From Chaetomium olivaceum (Eukaryota; Ascomycota; Sordariomycetes; Sordariales; Chaetomiaceae), in NCBI GenBank assembly GCA_039881045.1, contig JAYWVB010000043.1, positions 1 through 64,000 on the forward strand: a stretch of 64,000 nucleotides of DNA, read 5' to 3'. Below, piece after piece: positions 10,515-21,726 of this stretch. The notes under the pieces were generated by a model, which saw only the letters and a list, made by a program, of their open reading frames with translations, was not told the origin of the DNA and did no database searches. The position numbers and the translations under genes are program-made. How positions within the stretch are numbered: the stretch's first letter is position 1; each line of letters begins with the position of its first letter.

Positions 10515-12148
10515 ATGAACAGCCCCGGCGCCAACATGTTGCCTCGCTACATCAGGACTATGGGACGGCGTGCATGGAAGGTTGTGCAGGTCAACTGGCA
10601 TCTAGGAGTGACTGCTTTTGGCGGTCCGCCCGTCCATTTCCGAATTGTGAGTGCTGTGGCTTTTCTTCTCCAATCTGAAGGTCATTATTGCTGACTTGTT
10701 GTCAAGTTCAACGAAAAGTTTGTGAAAAAGACCGAATGGATCGATGAGCAGGTGTTCCAGGAGCTGTTCAGCATCTCCCAGTCGCTCTCCGGACCCGCCA
10801 GTACCAAGATGCTATATTGCATCAACTTGATCCGTGGAGGAGTCATGTCCGCCGTCTTGAGCTTCCTCCTCTGGAGTCTCCCGGGCGCCATTGGCATGTA
10901 CGCCTTGTCCATCGGCGTGGCCAGCATTGATGAGACTCTCCCCGGCCCGGTCTATGCCCTGCTGTCCGGTCTCAACTCGGCCACCGTGGGTGTGATTGCA
11001 TTGGCCGCCGTTGAGCTATCCCAGAAAGCCATCACGGACAAGTTGACCCGTCTTGTCGTCTTTTTCACAGCCGCGGCTGGCATGATGTACAACGCGCTGT
11101 GGTACTTCCCCGTACTGATGGTTATCTCGGGACTCGCAACTGTCATCTTCGATTTCCGCTGGGTTCATCGTCCCCTTACGAAGCTTGTCAGAGCCGCCAA
11201 AAAGCTGCGGCCCGACCGCCAACCCCAACCCGCCGAGCGCTCCTCCGAATCTCCCCCTTCACCTACCCCTGAGCCCACCGGCCACCTCAACGTCAACCCA
11301 CCCCCACTGATCCGTCAACGCACTCCCATCTCCGACCTCCCCATCACCGAAAGCGACGCCCACCCATCCACCACCACCAGCACAACCACTAGCACTCCCC
11401 CACGCGCCTCCTCCACAGGCAGCGAAACCGAACACCGCATCATCCCCCCCTCCCACACCCTCTCCCTGCCGGCCTCCCTAACCTGGAAAACCGGCGCCGC
11501 CATCATCGGCCTCTTTCTGCTCACCTTCATCGCCGCCCTCACCCTGCGCAGCACCCTCCACGCCCCGCCTTTGCTCTACCGCCTCTTTGCCAACATGTAC
11601 CTCGCGGGCACCATCATCTTTGGCGGCGGGCCGGTGGTCATCCCCCTGCTGCGCGAGTATGTGGTCGCGGAGGGCTGGGTGGCGCCGCGGGATTTCTTGA
11701 TTGGGTTGGCGATTATCCAGGCGTTTCCGGGGCCGAATTTCAACTTTGCGGTGTTTCTGGGAGTTTGACTGCGCTGGGAGGGGGGCATAATGCGCTGGCT
11801 GGGGCGGTGATTGCGTGGGTGGCTATCTTCACGCCTGGGCTGGTGCTGGTGCATGGGACGATGGGGATTTGGAGTGCGGTACGTAGTCGGAGATGGGTGA
11901 AGAGTGTCCTGAGGGGGGTGAATGCTGGGGCGGTGGGACTGATGTATACGGCGGTGTATCGGATCTTTGGGGTGGGCTATATTGATGAGGGCTTTCAGGC
12001 TGGTAGGAGTTTGGGGGATGATCCGTGGTGGGTGGTCATCACGGCTACGAGTTATGTTGGCGGGAGGTACTTTGGCTTGAATGCCCCCTTGGCTATTATG
12101 CTGGGGGCTGTGATGGGGCTGGTGAGGTATGGCGTGGTATCGGCTTGA
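10515..12148 (+). CDS. ChrA-type chromate transporter, one apparent frameshift
   Basis: Membrane transporter of the CHR family, which exports chromate in the characterised members. Exon 1 (10515-10646) encodes the family start, with GVTAFGGPPVHFRI. A 60-bp intron (10647-10706) follows, then FNEKFVKKTEWIDEQVFQEL. The first CHR half includes LLWSLPGAIGMYALS and FTAAAGMMYNALWYFPVL. A long Pro/Ser/Thr-rich loop follows (about 11210-11460). The second half has FGGGPVVIPLL and FPGPNFNFAVFLG. The frame then breaks at about 11758-11766 (stop TGA at 11766-11768) and resumes one frame over as TALGGGHNALAGA through to 12148. A single missing base explains it. The duplicated two-half architecture is standard for long CHR proteins. 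Confidence 0.88.
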
Positions 12149-12689
12149 TAGTTCTCTCAATGATGAGAGTTGTATGAAGCGTGTCCTCCGGATTTGCCAT
12201 ACAAAGACACACTCACTGGTAATCTGGGTAGAACAAGGACTCCGACAACTTGGTACCAAGACTATGTGTATATGATAGAATCCAGACTGTCTCGTGATAC
12301 CCTCCATCCTCAACCTTTCTCCCAGGGACGGGATGAGTAGAATATCTTTCGTTTGTTGTTTTACATCTCCACAGCCGCCGGAATCTTCTTAGAAGACCGA
12401 GATTTTCTCCTGGCCCTTATCTCTGCTGTACGCATTTGGTCGGCTGCAGGCAGCCGGCATTTCTGACGAGGACTGCGGGGCGGAGAGAAACAATTGGTCC
12501 AAATACCGATTTGCAGAAAGGTTGTTTGCTTGCTCCCAAAATGTTGGTCTGGTTTCCCCCCTCCAGGCCAGTGTCTTCCTCGCACTCTCCTCCGCCCTTC
12601 ATTCACGCAACAACATCGTATCTGCACATTTCAGCCTTTTAAATCAACACGATATTCATCATGTCAAGGCTTAACCATCTACCCACTAC
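12149..12689. other. Intergenic region, nothing recognised
   Basis: About 540 bp between the transporter and a degraded fungal gene. Short ORFs only. Confidence 0.45.
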
Positions 12690-14306
12690 AGCCAGCAGCT
12701 GTTAACAGAGAAGAGCCTCTCCGAGTTACTGGAGAAGCTATTGACCGTCTTTGGGGTCGGATCAATTTCAGAAGGAAGCGCACTTCCCAGCCAACCTCTG
12801 CAGCGTGAAATCGGGGACTGTGGGCCTATGGTTGGTAATGATTTCCAGATTCGATCGGTCGGTCCTTCACATACCTGGAAAGCCCTGATACAGGTCGACC
12901 GAGGCGAAGGGCCATCGAACTTGATATGTCTTCCCCTTTGCGACGTCACCCAACATCCTGGGTCGGAGACAATGACCGCCACCAAATTGGCGCAGCAGAT
13001 GGCCAGGCTTCTCCGCTCCGTTTGGCCGGATGCAAATGTTGGCCCCCCGAAACGCCGCCAACTCGGGCCACCCTTTGACAGAGAACATCGTTACCTCCTA
13101 CTGGATCGTCAACTTCTCCAATGGCTTGCTTCCAAGGATCTCAACCCTGCCGGTGAAGGGGTGATCTTGACCCATCTCAGCGACAATAAGGAGTGGCTTT
13201 ATCGGCCTCTTCAACGGGTAGCGGTACGTTCTGCTTCTTGAGGACCGACAGTTCCATTCAAAGAATTTACATGCTGTTCCGTTGACCGAAAACTGAAACT
13301 GATATAGTGTTTTCCTGCCTACAGCGAAGCCTCACTGCTCAACCGTCCCTGGAGGTAGACCAGACACCGGCGCTTATAGACGGAGACCCATGCGAAGCGA
13401 GAAAACATGAGATTATGTCCCACTATTCCGATGCTCAGATATGGTAAGTAATTGTCATGACTTTTGAAACGTTAATCCTTTCCCTTCTCCTATCGAAACC
13501 CGAGATTTCTGACATCGGTCCACTGTTCCCATGTATAGGTCCTTTACCGGCCCAGATAGCTGGGTCATCTCGCTCCCTGTGCTCGCCAGTATTCTCCTCC
13601 TTATGGCGCATCCCAAAAAGGAGGACAAGCCCTTGGCCGACAATTCCGATCGAGACTTGTCGTGGACTTTGGATGCTCTCCACGGATTCTGCAGAAAGGA
13701 AGGCCTTGAAGAGGGTAATCGCCACATTTCGTGGTCGCTGGGAACGTTTCCGGACCCCTGGATGTACCTCAACTTCATCTTCTACTACTTCACCCCACAC
13801 AACACAAACGCGGACACGGAGAAGTGGATTGGGTCCGGCATTCGTTGCGAACGCCGTACCATCACGGTTCCCCTCGGGGGTCCTGGGGGTAGCAGACTTT
13901 CAGAGAACGGAGAGTCTGGTTTAGCATGCAAATTGCCACCGCATACAAGGACGGGAGCCTACCGCGCCCGGCTCAACTGATGGGGCCAGCCACTGTGGGG
14001 TTTGTCATGGCGGACAGCTTCCATCATACGATGAGGATGACAAAAGATGACTGGTTGGCGCGTCGTTTAGAGCCTGCTCACGCCGGCCATTCGGGTATAA
14101 AAGCCTTTCAAATGCTTCTTTGGGACGGGGTAAACGAATGGAGCAGAGGCTGGAACGCTTGTCTTGATTACCTCGACAAGCAATACCAAGTCCAGGTAGT
14201 CCCCCCTACCCCTCTCCCTTTCTCAACCCTTACCCTCCTCCCACGTAGAACGCTAACTGTTCAATGTCATCAGCTCAGCGATATTGACGACATAACCATC
14301 TCGTAG
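12690..14306 (+). pseudogene. Fungal gene of unknown function, truncated and frameshifted
   Basis: Coding-like exons can be followed. Exon 1 runs from about 12690 to 13223 (LLTEKSLSELLEKLL...). An intron lies at 13224-13324, an exon at 13325-13443 and an intron at 13444-13538. An exon from 13539 starts SFTGPDSWVISLPVL. A frame change falls between about 13850 and 13925, after which the text continues as QIATAYKDGSLPRPAQ. An intron at 14196-14273 (with CTAAC branch site) leads to a last exon that stops after LSDIDDITIS. No start codon is visible in frame for the first exon, and the protein ends early. I do not recognise a domain. It lies 460 bp upstream of the NLR in the same orientation and may be a remnant of a larger gene. 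Confidence 0.55.
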
Positions 14307-14768
14307 CTGATGATTGCGAGGAATACCGTTCACAAATAATTTGCAGGAGCACGAGTGTGAAGGAACTCAGGACGTTTGTTGGGAGTACATGTTCCGTTTG
14401 GTGAAAAGGGGAGAGCCTGGTACAAGTTTCAGCTTCTGAAGATACCTGTAAATATTCTCTTCCGGATAAGACACTAGGATTTACCCGATGCTGCTGCTCT
14501 CAAAACGCCTTTCACATGCAGCTACCTGGTAAATGTACCTTAGGCATAAAGCTGTATTTTCGAAACCATGCAGTCGGTCCATGTTGTGGTGTTTTGGCCC
14601 CCAATGATCGGGTAATGGGCGGCTGCAGCGGCGGCCTCACTGGCAGGCAACCAATTGCCACGAAATACCTATTCTGGAAACTCAGGCTGCTTCCCCGCTC
14701 ACGACAGAAGAGCGCGTGTTGGGTCCGTTACCCTTTCTTGCACGGCAAGACCATAAACGCAAACCAAC

Positions 14769-17700
14769 ATGGAGATCGCTGGTTTGGCGGTAGGGGTGGT
14801 GGGGGTCGCCGGCATCCTCAGCGCCCTTCAGGACGTGGCCGAACTCTACTCCCTTTTCGTCGACTCACGTACCGTTGGCCGGGACTACGAGATGCTCGAT
14901 ACGAAGCTAGACATTGAAAGGACGATGCTTCTCCACTGGGCCGATCGTGTTGGCCTCCTTCGGAACGACTACGACTCCCGGCTAGACAACCCCAATACGC
15001 AAGAGACGGTTTTCAGGGTTCTAGCCTGCATCCGCACCCTCCTAAGTGACACCTCCCAGCTGAAGACACGATATGGCGTCCAGACATTCGACGTCCCAGA
15101 TTCGGAGACAGGGAATCAACAAGAATTGCCTGCCCTTAAAGAGAGCAAAAGGTCGAACAACGGTACGGCCATGGAGCGACTCGCACGAGATCTCGACAAG
15201 CTGCGTTTGCGGATGCCGGGCCCTGAACGAGCATTACCCGCCCTCGAAGATAGCAAAAAGGCGACGGACGGCGCCAAGGTGGAACGACTGGCACGAGACC
15301 TCGACATACTTCCTTTGCGGAGGCACACCTTTGTACAAGCATTACCTGCACTTGAAGATACCAAGAAGGCGACCAACGGCGCCCCAATAGAGCGAATGGC
15401 ACGGGAGCTCGACAAGCTGCGTTTGCGTAAGAGGACCCATGAACACAAGGACCTCACGAGGAGCTTCAGTTGGGCTATTAGGGACAAGCAGAAATTTGCT
15501 AACCTCGTCGACGATCTTTCGCATTTCACCTCAAAGCTCAACGACCTCCTCCCGGCCACTTCGGGTCCCTCTGTCTCCCACAGCGAACCACCGCCTAGCC
15601 AAGAATTGGTCGGCCAGTTTGGAATTGACACCCGCGCCATCCCCAATACCGCTCAGGATGTGGTTGGTCAAAAGTATCAGGATAAAATACTAGAAACACT
15701 ATGGTTCCGGACTATGGAAGCGAGAGAGGAGGAAATCAAGCCGGCCCATGCCAAAACATTGAACTGGACACTCGAACCCCCGGATGGCAATCTCTTGTGG
15801 GACGACCTCTCGGAGTGGTTAAGATCAGGGGAGAACATCTACTGGGTGTCTGGAAAGGCCGGCAGCGGCAAGTCAACGCTGATGAAGTGGCTCTTCCGCC
15901 ATCCTCGCACCAAAGAGCTCCTTGCCGAGTGGGCCAAAGGTGGTCCAGTCAACCTAGTCAGCTTCTTCTTCTGGAACCTTGGCACCCCCGAACAGAAGAC
16001 CCAGGAGGGCCTCTCAAGATCTCTTCTGTATCAGATACTATCCCGCCACCCTTCCCTCATCCGTGAAGCCCTCCCCGGCATGTGGAAGGAGTTAAAAATC
16101 ACCAACAACAAAGTCAGTCTGCCCTCCCTAGCCGAGACGCGACAGGCGTTCCAAGTAATAGCCGCGAAAGCTCCCTCGCTCGGCAAGTTCTGCTTCCTGA
16201 TAGACGGCCTTGACGAGTTCACGGGCGACTACCACAACGCGATTAGCTTCCTCCAAGACCTGACCGCCAACCCGGGGTTCAAAGCCCTCGTCTCGAGCCG
16301 GCCCATCCCCGCCTGCGTCGACGCGTTCGAGGATTCCCCCACCCTCCAACTCAACCACCTTACGGGCGGCGACATTGCCACCTACGTTAACGACATCATC
16401 GGCGGCACAAGTACATGAAGAAGCTGCGGACGCGACACGCCTCCAAGGCGTGGCTGCTGACGGGCGGCATCATCCAAAAGTCGACGGGGGTGTTCCTGTG
16501 TGGTGCTGGCCTGCCGCGCGTGCTGTCTGGGTTCGCCGACGGCGACCGTATCGACGAGCTGCTGCGCCGGGTCAACGAGCTGCCGCCCGAGCTTGACGAC
16601 ATGTTCAAGATGATGCTCTCGCGGGTCAACGAGCGCCACCGCGAGCAGGGCGCCTTCACGCTGCGCATCTGCCATGCGGTATCCGTCTCCGGGGGCGTGG
16701 CCGGGAAATATCAACTTGCGCTAAAATCGGTTCCGATCGCGCTGCTCTGCCGCGAGGGTGCCGACCCGGAGGTCCTTGAGGAAGAGGATAAGGACGAGCT
16801 CCGTGAGGGGTTGACGAGTTGGTTGGCGAGTCGGTGCGGGGGCTTGTTGGCAACCGATTTGGACAGCAGGCAGGGGCAGGACCAGCTCGTTTGGGTGCAC
16901 CGGTCGGCCGTCGAGTTCCTCAGTGCGGATGGCACTTGGGATCTGGAATGCCTCCGTGTCGACGAGAATCGGCCGGGAATTCCAGCGGCAATATCGGTCT
17001 ATGCTCTGCATTCGCTCATGCAGGACAACCACGATGCCCAGATCGTCTACAACTGGTGGTATTCCGCCGCTCTTACCACTGGTGCCCGAGCTGACGCGGA
17101 GGAGCCAGAGAAAAGAGACCACAGCTTCTGGCATATTGACTCGTATCTAGACTGGATGCGTCAAGTCGAACCGATGCCGCCTGGGACGGGGAGTCAAGTG
17201 CCACTGAAGAGGCTGCTCGTTCGTCATTCGGATGCCAGCCAAGCCGTTTCCCACGCGGCCCTGCTCCTGGCAGCCGAGTCGGGGGCGGTCAACTACGTCA
17301 AGGTACACCCCGACTTTGCCGAGTTCTGCAAGCTGGACGGCCGCATCTCGTGCGGCTACCTGCCGCTCTTCTACCACGCCGCTGCACACCCGTTCAACTG
17401 CTCGGTCATGGTGTCCAATCAGCCGGGACCGCCGTCGGCGGTGAGGACGACCATCTCGTTCTTCCTCTCTCTGGGCGTCGACCCGAACATGACGGTGGCG
17501 CAGCGTGTGTCGGGGTCAGACGGGGACAACACATATCTTGACACACCGTGGAGGGGCTGGCTCTCTTGGTCGCAGTATATTTGGCAGGACCCCGATGACG
17601 CCGCTGCTGCTGCGGATATCACAGCCATGCTTCTGGCGGCGGGGGCAGATCCCACAGAAAAGGTTGCCGCGTGGATTCTGCCTTATCTTGCGGATCAGAA

Positions 17701-17887
17701 GAATCGTGACACCTTGACGGTGTCAGACGCACAATTAGCCAGCGCGGTTACCGCGCTGCAAGGAGAGATATTACAAGTGGGCCAGAATGAGAAGAAGGAG
17801 GGTAAGGAAAAAGACGGGCGGCTATGGTTAGATACCAACACCCGAGGTGACGCTTATTGGCATGGAGTGCCTTGCAGCGTTGTGTGA
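14769..17887 (+). CDS. HeLo-NACHT NLR-like protein, frameshifted
   Basis: A STAND-type regulator of fungal non-self recognition or cell death. The N-terminus (MEIAGLAVGVVGVAGILSAL) and the pattern WADRVGLL match the HeLo domain, the membrane-targeting domain of HET-S-like proteins. Three 36-residue repeats interrupt it (15123-15446), followed by its last helices (WAIRDKQKFANLV). The NACHT ATPase has Walker A GKAGSGKST near residue 361 and Walker B FLIDGLDE near residue 476. A C-terminal region of about 450 residues follows, with VHRSAVEFL and two weakly ankyrin-like stretches. The frame breaks near 16405 (the first ORF ends at 16418, the second runs 16415-17887); one base restores it. Around 16495-16530 further small losses cancel out and replace a conserved segment. 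It may be a pseudogene or a consensus error. Confidence 0.85.
15123..15446 (+). repeat. 3 x 108-bp coding tandem repeat in the HeLo region
   Basis: Three in-frame units of 36 codons start at 15123, 15231 and 15339. Each follows the pattern xLPALxxxK...G...ER(L/M)AR(D/E)LDxLxLR. The units are diverged, not identical, so the array is not a recent slip. It lies between the front and rear helices of the HeLo domain. Confidence 0.9.
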
Positions 17888-18562
17888 TTCCACTTGACGG
17901 CACTAGAGATTCCAAGATCAAACAGATGGATAGAAAGGTATTGACCATGTTGGGCTACTACAGAGGATAGCGGGCTCCGTCACACCTAAAGTGGCGTAGT
18001 ATGGTTTAACCGAGGCTTTGTGCTATGTTGAGCCACAGGTCTACAGTCTACTCCCTTTTCTTTTCTTGGGAACTTCCTGTAACCCGCCATTTTAAAGCAC
18101 CGGGGACTTTTCGGTGATATGTCCGCGGTCCTATGCGACACGGGTCTATTTCGTTTCAGTTCGCTTCGGAATGATTACTGATATTATCGGGCCTGGTGTT
18201 GAGGCAGTCATGTTGAGCCACTTCATCTGTTGAGAGACGGGGACGGAGGCACGCCGCATCCATGATCCGTTGAGGTGCGCCCCCAAATGTCAGCGTCACG
18301 TTTTGTTGGGTAACACTCAGCGTAGATGCGTGGTGGTCAAGGCGTCGTTCATGGATGGGAGGCAATTGATGAGATTATGGGTCATCCAACATCCAAGATA
18401 TTACAAGTCTAAGGTACCTATGTTACTGTATTTGAGCACTCGCCATGAGATAAATAGTCTAGACGTTCGGCATATCTTATCCGTTCAGTCTGACTTCAAG
18501 CCATTCACAACTTCATCCTTTTCAGCCCCCGGTCGTGCAACTCTCTACCAACCACACACAGA
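17888..18562. other. Intergenic region, nothing recognised
   Basis: About 675 bp between the NLR and the SDR gene. It likely holds the SDR promoter; no feature could be supported. Confidence 0.45.
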
Positions 18563-19448
18563 ATGGCCCCGCTCATCGTCTTAATCACCGGCGGGAACCG
18601 CGGCCTAGGTCAGGGCCTCGTCAAGCGGTTCCTCGCACAGCCCAACTACGTAAGGCCCCACCCTCATTGGCAGAGGACGACCAACCTAAGTTACCTTATC
18701 TACTAAAACGCACGCACCCAGACCGTCATCGCCGCCGTCCGTGACCCTAACCATGCCACCGCCCAAGCACTGACCGAGCTGCCCCAAGGCGCTGGGAGCA
18801 CGTTGATCACCGTGCGCTATGACGCCAGCAGTGAGCAGAGCGCTGCGGACGTTGTTTCCGAGCTGCAAGCGAAGCACGGCATCGACCACCTGGACATTGT
18901 CGTCGCCAACGCTGGTATCTCGAAGCAGTGGCCTCTGGTCAAGGATGTTAAGCGCGCCGATATCCAGGAGCATGTCGAGGTGAATGTGATAGGTGTCGTT
19001 TTCGCTGTACCAGGCAACGAGGAGTTGTTGCAGAGGTCTGCGGATGAGGACCGCGGTTTGTGGCGATTGGGTCCATGGGTGGCGCTTTGAGGTAAGTACA
19101 AACCGAAGGCTGTGAGGCAAAGGCCGCGCCGCGACTGACTGGCTGATTGTAGGGAGCAACCGCCGGTACCTAGTGGTTCGTACGGGCCGTCCAAGGCCAA
19201 GGCCAGAGAACTGGTACGGCATCCGGAACAACGCCGAGGACGAGTGGCTTACGTCGTTTATCCTGGACCCCGGCTGGGTACAGACGGAAATGGGCAACCG
19301 GGCGGCACAGGTTTGGGGTGTGGCCGACGCGGCCCCTGATAATATTGATGAGTCAACCCAGGGCATGTTTAAGGTTCTGACGACGGCTAAGAAGGAGACA
19401 CACGGTGGGAAGTTGGTAGTGTACACAGGCGAGATAAAAGAATGGTAG
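18563..19448 (+). pseudogene. Short-chain dehydrogenase/reductase with several indels
   Basis: NAD(P)-dependent Rossmann-fold oxidoreductase, substrate unknown. Exon 1 (18563-18649) gives the cofactor motif TGGNRGLG (TGxxxGxG class). A 72-bp intron (18650-18721) follows, then VVANAGIS (NAG motif). The catalytic Ser (IGSM) and the Tyr/Lys pair (SYGPSK) can both be found, but each in a different frame from its surroundings. An intron (19092-19152, GTAAGT...TGTAG) separates them. At least three one-base indels lie between about 19000 and 19220. The tail (AEDEWLTSFILDPGWVQTEMGN) is clear again to the stop at 19448. With this many breaks in 250 bp, a decayed gene is more likely than a single sequencing slip. 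Confidence 0.75.
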
Positions 19449-19698
19449 ACTAGAGCCGCGGTGGCCACTGAAGATGACAATAGAACGTTTCACTACGTAA
19501 AGCAGCCATGTCAGGTTTCAACAGCACCCTTGTCGAGGCTGCAGTCAACATGCGCTAAACAACCATGTTCTGGAGCAAGAGGTTCAATCTCGATTCTACC
19601 TAGCCGAAAGTACATTCTGGGCCGGACCCGGCAGACACATGACTTCAGATCCGCATTCCACCCCAAAGCCAAATATCACTGTTAGTGAACCTATCCCT

Positions 19699-21026
19699 TC
19701 ACAAATTCCCAATCATGGCCGCACAAGCCAATATCGCAGCCATACCCGCCGCCATCTTTCCCCTCTGACGCACCATCCGGTTGAGGCGTTGCGGGAGGAC
19801 GAGCAGTGGTGGAAGGGGTTTGGGAACCCGCGGGTGGAACAGTGGCATGCGGGCCGACAGTCTTGGTAATTACAACAGATGCCGTAAATGTACACCTCCC
19901 GTTGCAGTGGTAGCCCCGTTGAAAGCCGGTGCCTGTGTGGCAGCGTTCGGGTTTGGTGTGGCTGTCGTGTTGGCGGGGTTCAGAACCCTATTGTATTTTG
20001 ACTCGTCAGCATGACGACATATTGCGGGTTTTGCCTGTTTTGCCGCGTTGATTCAAAGGTGGCGTTTTAAGGTTACTCACCCGTCGAGAATATGGACCAC
20101 GCCGTTGGCGATAAGAATGTCGGTTGCTATGACGCGCGCGCTGTTGACGAACAGCATACCGTTTTCGATCCGGAAAGTGAGGCTGGCGCCCTCGGCGGTC
20201 CGTTGCGTGCCAGCGGCGATCAGCTGGCTGTACAGGACTTGGCCTTGCACGACGTGGTAGTTGAGCACCTTGGTGAGCTGCTCTATCGTCATGGTGTTGA
20301 TGATGCTGCCAATGGCGTTGAAGGCATCATTGTTGGGCACGAACAGAGTCATGTCCGCCGCGTCGTTGAGCGGTTCCTCGATCGCAGCCTGCCTGAACGC
20401 TCCCACTGCCCCTGTAAAGCCATCGGCGACAAGTTCGTCCGTCAATCGGCTGGGCATCGTCAGTGGGGTGTCGATAATGTGTAGTGTGCCCCCGTCGTAG
20501 TTGAAGTCCTAGTTCGTTAGGGATGGCTGTTAGTCTTGTTTTATTTTTGTCGGGGTACCAGGAAGGGACACACGTAGGATTGGATGCTCGACAGGAGGTT
20601 GTTGCCGAGATGAAGGTGACGTTCCCGTCCTGGGATCGCGATCCGACCACTTGCCCGCCGGTGACGTTAGAATAACCTGCTAAGTTAAGAAATGTCGGAA
20701 CCGAAGTGGCGGGGATGTCGGCAAAATCCGACATGAAATAAACGCCATCCAGCACATGGTATGCCAGGAAGGCGGTCAGGAGATTTGGATCTAACGCCAA
20801 ATCAGTGGCAAGAGAGGTGCTGTAGAGTTGAGCAAGTGCATTGTTGCTCGGCGCAAGAAGCGTGACACCTTCCGCATTGCTCATAATCTGGAAGATGAGT
20901 GATTCGGACGCGAGCCAGGTGTTTAAAGGTGGAAAGTGTGGCGCTCTGCTCGGTAAGGATATCCTGTAACGATTGTGCTGAAGAGGTCGTGGCTCCCCAG
21001 AGCAAAAACAACGGGCTAGACCACAT
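19699..21026 (-). CDS. Two-domain fasciclin (FAS1) surface protein, frameshifted
   Basis: Secreted adhesion-type protein, probably wall or membrane attached. It starts at the ATG at 21026 with a signal peptide (WSSPLFLLWGATTSSAQS). FAS1 domain 1 has TLLAPSNNAL and ends NYDGGTLHIIDTPL. Domain 2 has TLFVPNNDAFNAIG and ends NGVVHILDG. A 65-bp intron lies at 20509-20573; a further donor (GTGAGT) follows ILDG near 20080. Downstream, a Pro/Thr/Ala-rich stalk and a hydrophobic end (AAILACAAMIGN) before a stop at 19699-19701 suggest a GPI-anchor or membrane tail, but the frame must change to reach it. Shifts are also needed near 20915 (after FKHLA) and near 20612. The gene identity is firm; the exact 3' exons are not. 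Confidence 0.75.
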
Positions 21027-21726
21027 TGTGAAGGTATTTGTGTTGAAAGAATGTGGATGGTTGAAAAACGAGTGGAATGGTGTTGAATAACGAAAGTTGC
21101 AGAACACCGAGGCGGAGAGCAGTTTGTGGGAAAGTAGAGGGAAGAAAGGTCCGTACGTTTGGGGAGCTATGGGTTTTATATCAACGACGGTCGAGGACAT
21201 GAGGCGACTCAAATCAGCGCCGCGCCGGAACATGACTCCGAGGAGAGGACTGTAAGGAAAAGAGGCACGAGACCACAAACCTTAATAGTTATTGTATGTC
21301 CGTGCTACGCATCACATCGCCCAGTTGGCGCGGTGTGAGATATTCCTGATCATCATCCTCACCAAGTCCCGCTCGGGAGGTGTATGTGTGAGTTAGCTAA
21401 CAGTGGGGATTCTGCGCAGGGAATAAAACCGTCTTGAGTTATACTCGAGTAAACAGGAGGCGGCAATGGTTGCTAAATACCTGCAAATGGCCTTAAACTG
21501 AAACCCGACAACCTTATTCTGACTTCCGGATACCAGGCTCGTAAAGTATCCTACTAACTGTCTGTTCTTTTACACGCAGCGTACATGCGTTGCGAGACCA
21601 AAAGAATAGCTGCATAAAACTTTCGTATTTCCACAGTTGTTGTCTTGAGAAGATGATTCCCAGGGTGTGTAGTTCGACCACCCCCCATAGATACCTATTC
21701 CCCCCCCTTCAACCCCTCAAACAACA

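Noticed and set aside
12665..12693. A short intron linking ATG at 12661 to the exon at about 12690
   Set aside because: It would be about 30 bases long, too short to be spliced in fungi; left as an unresolved start.
17881..17980. TGTGATTCC...CGTCACA segment as a third type of solo LTR
   Set aside because: The flanks do not repeat and the left end overlaps the NLR stop codon region.
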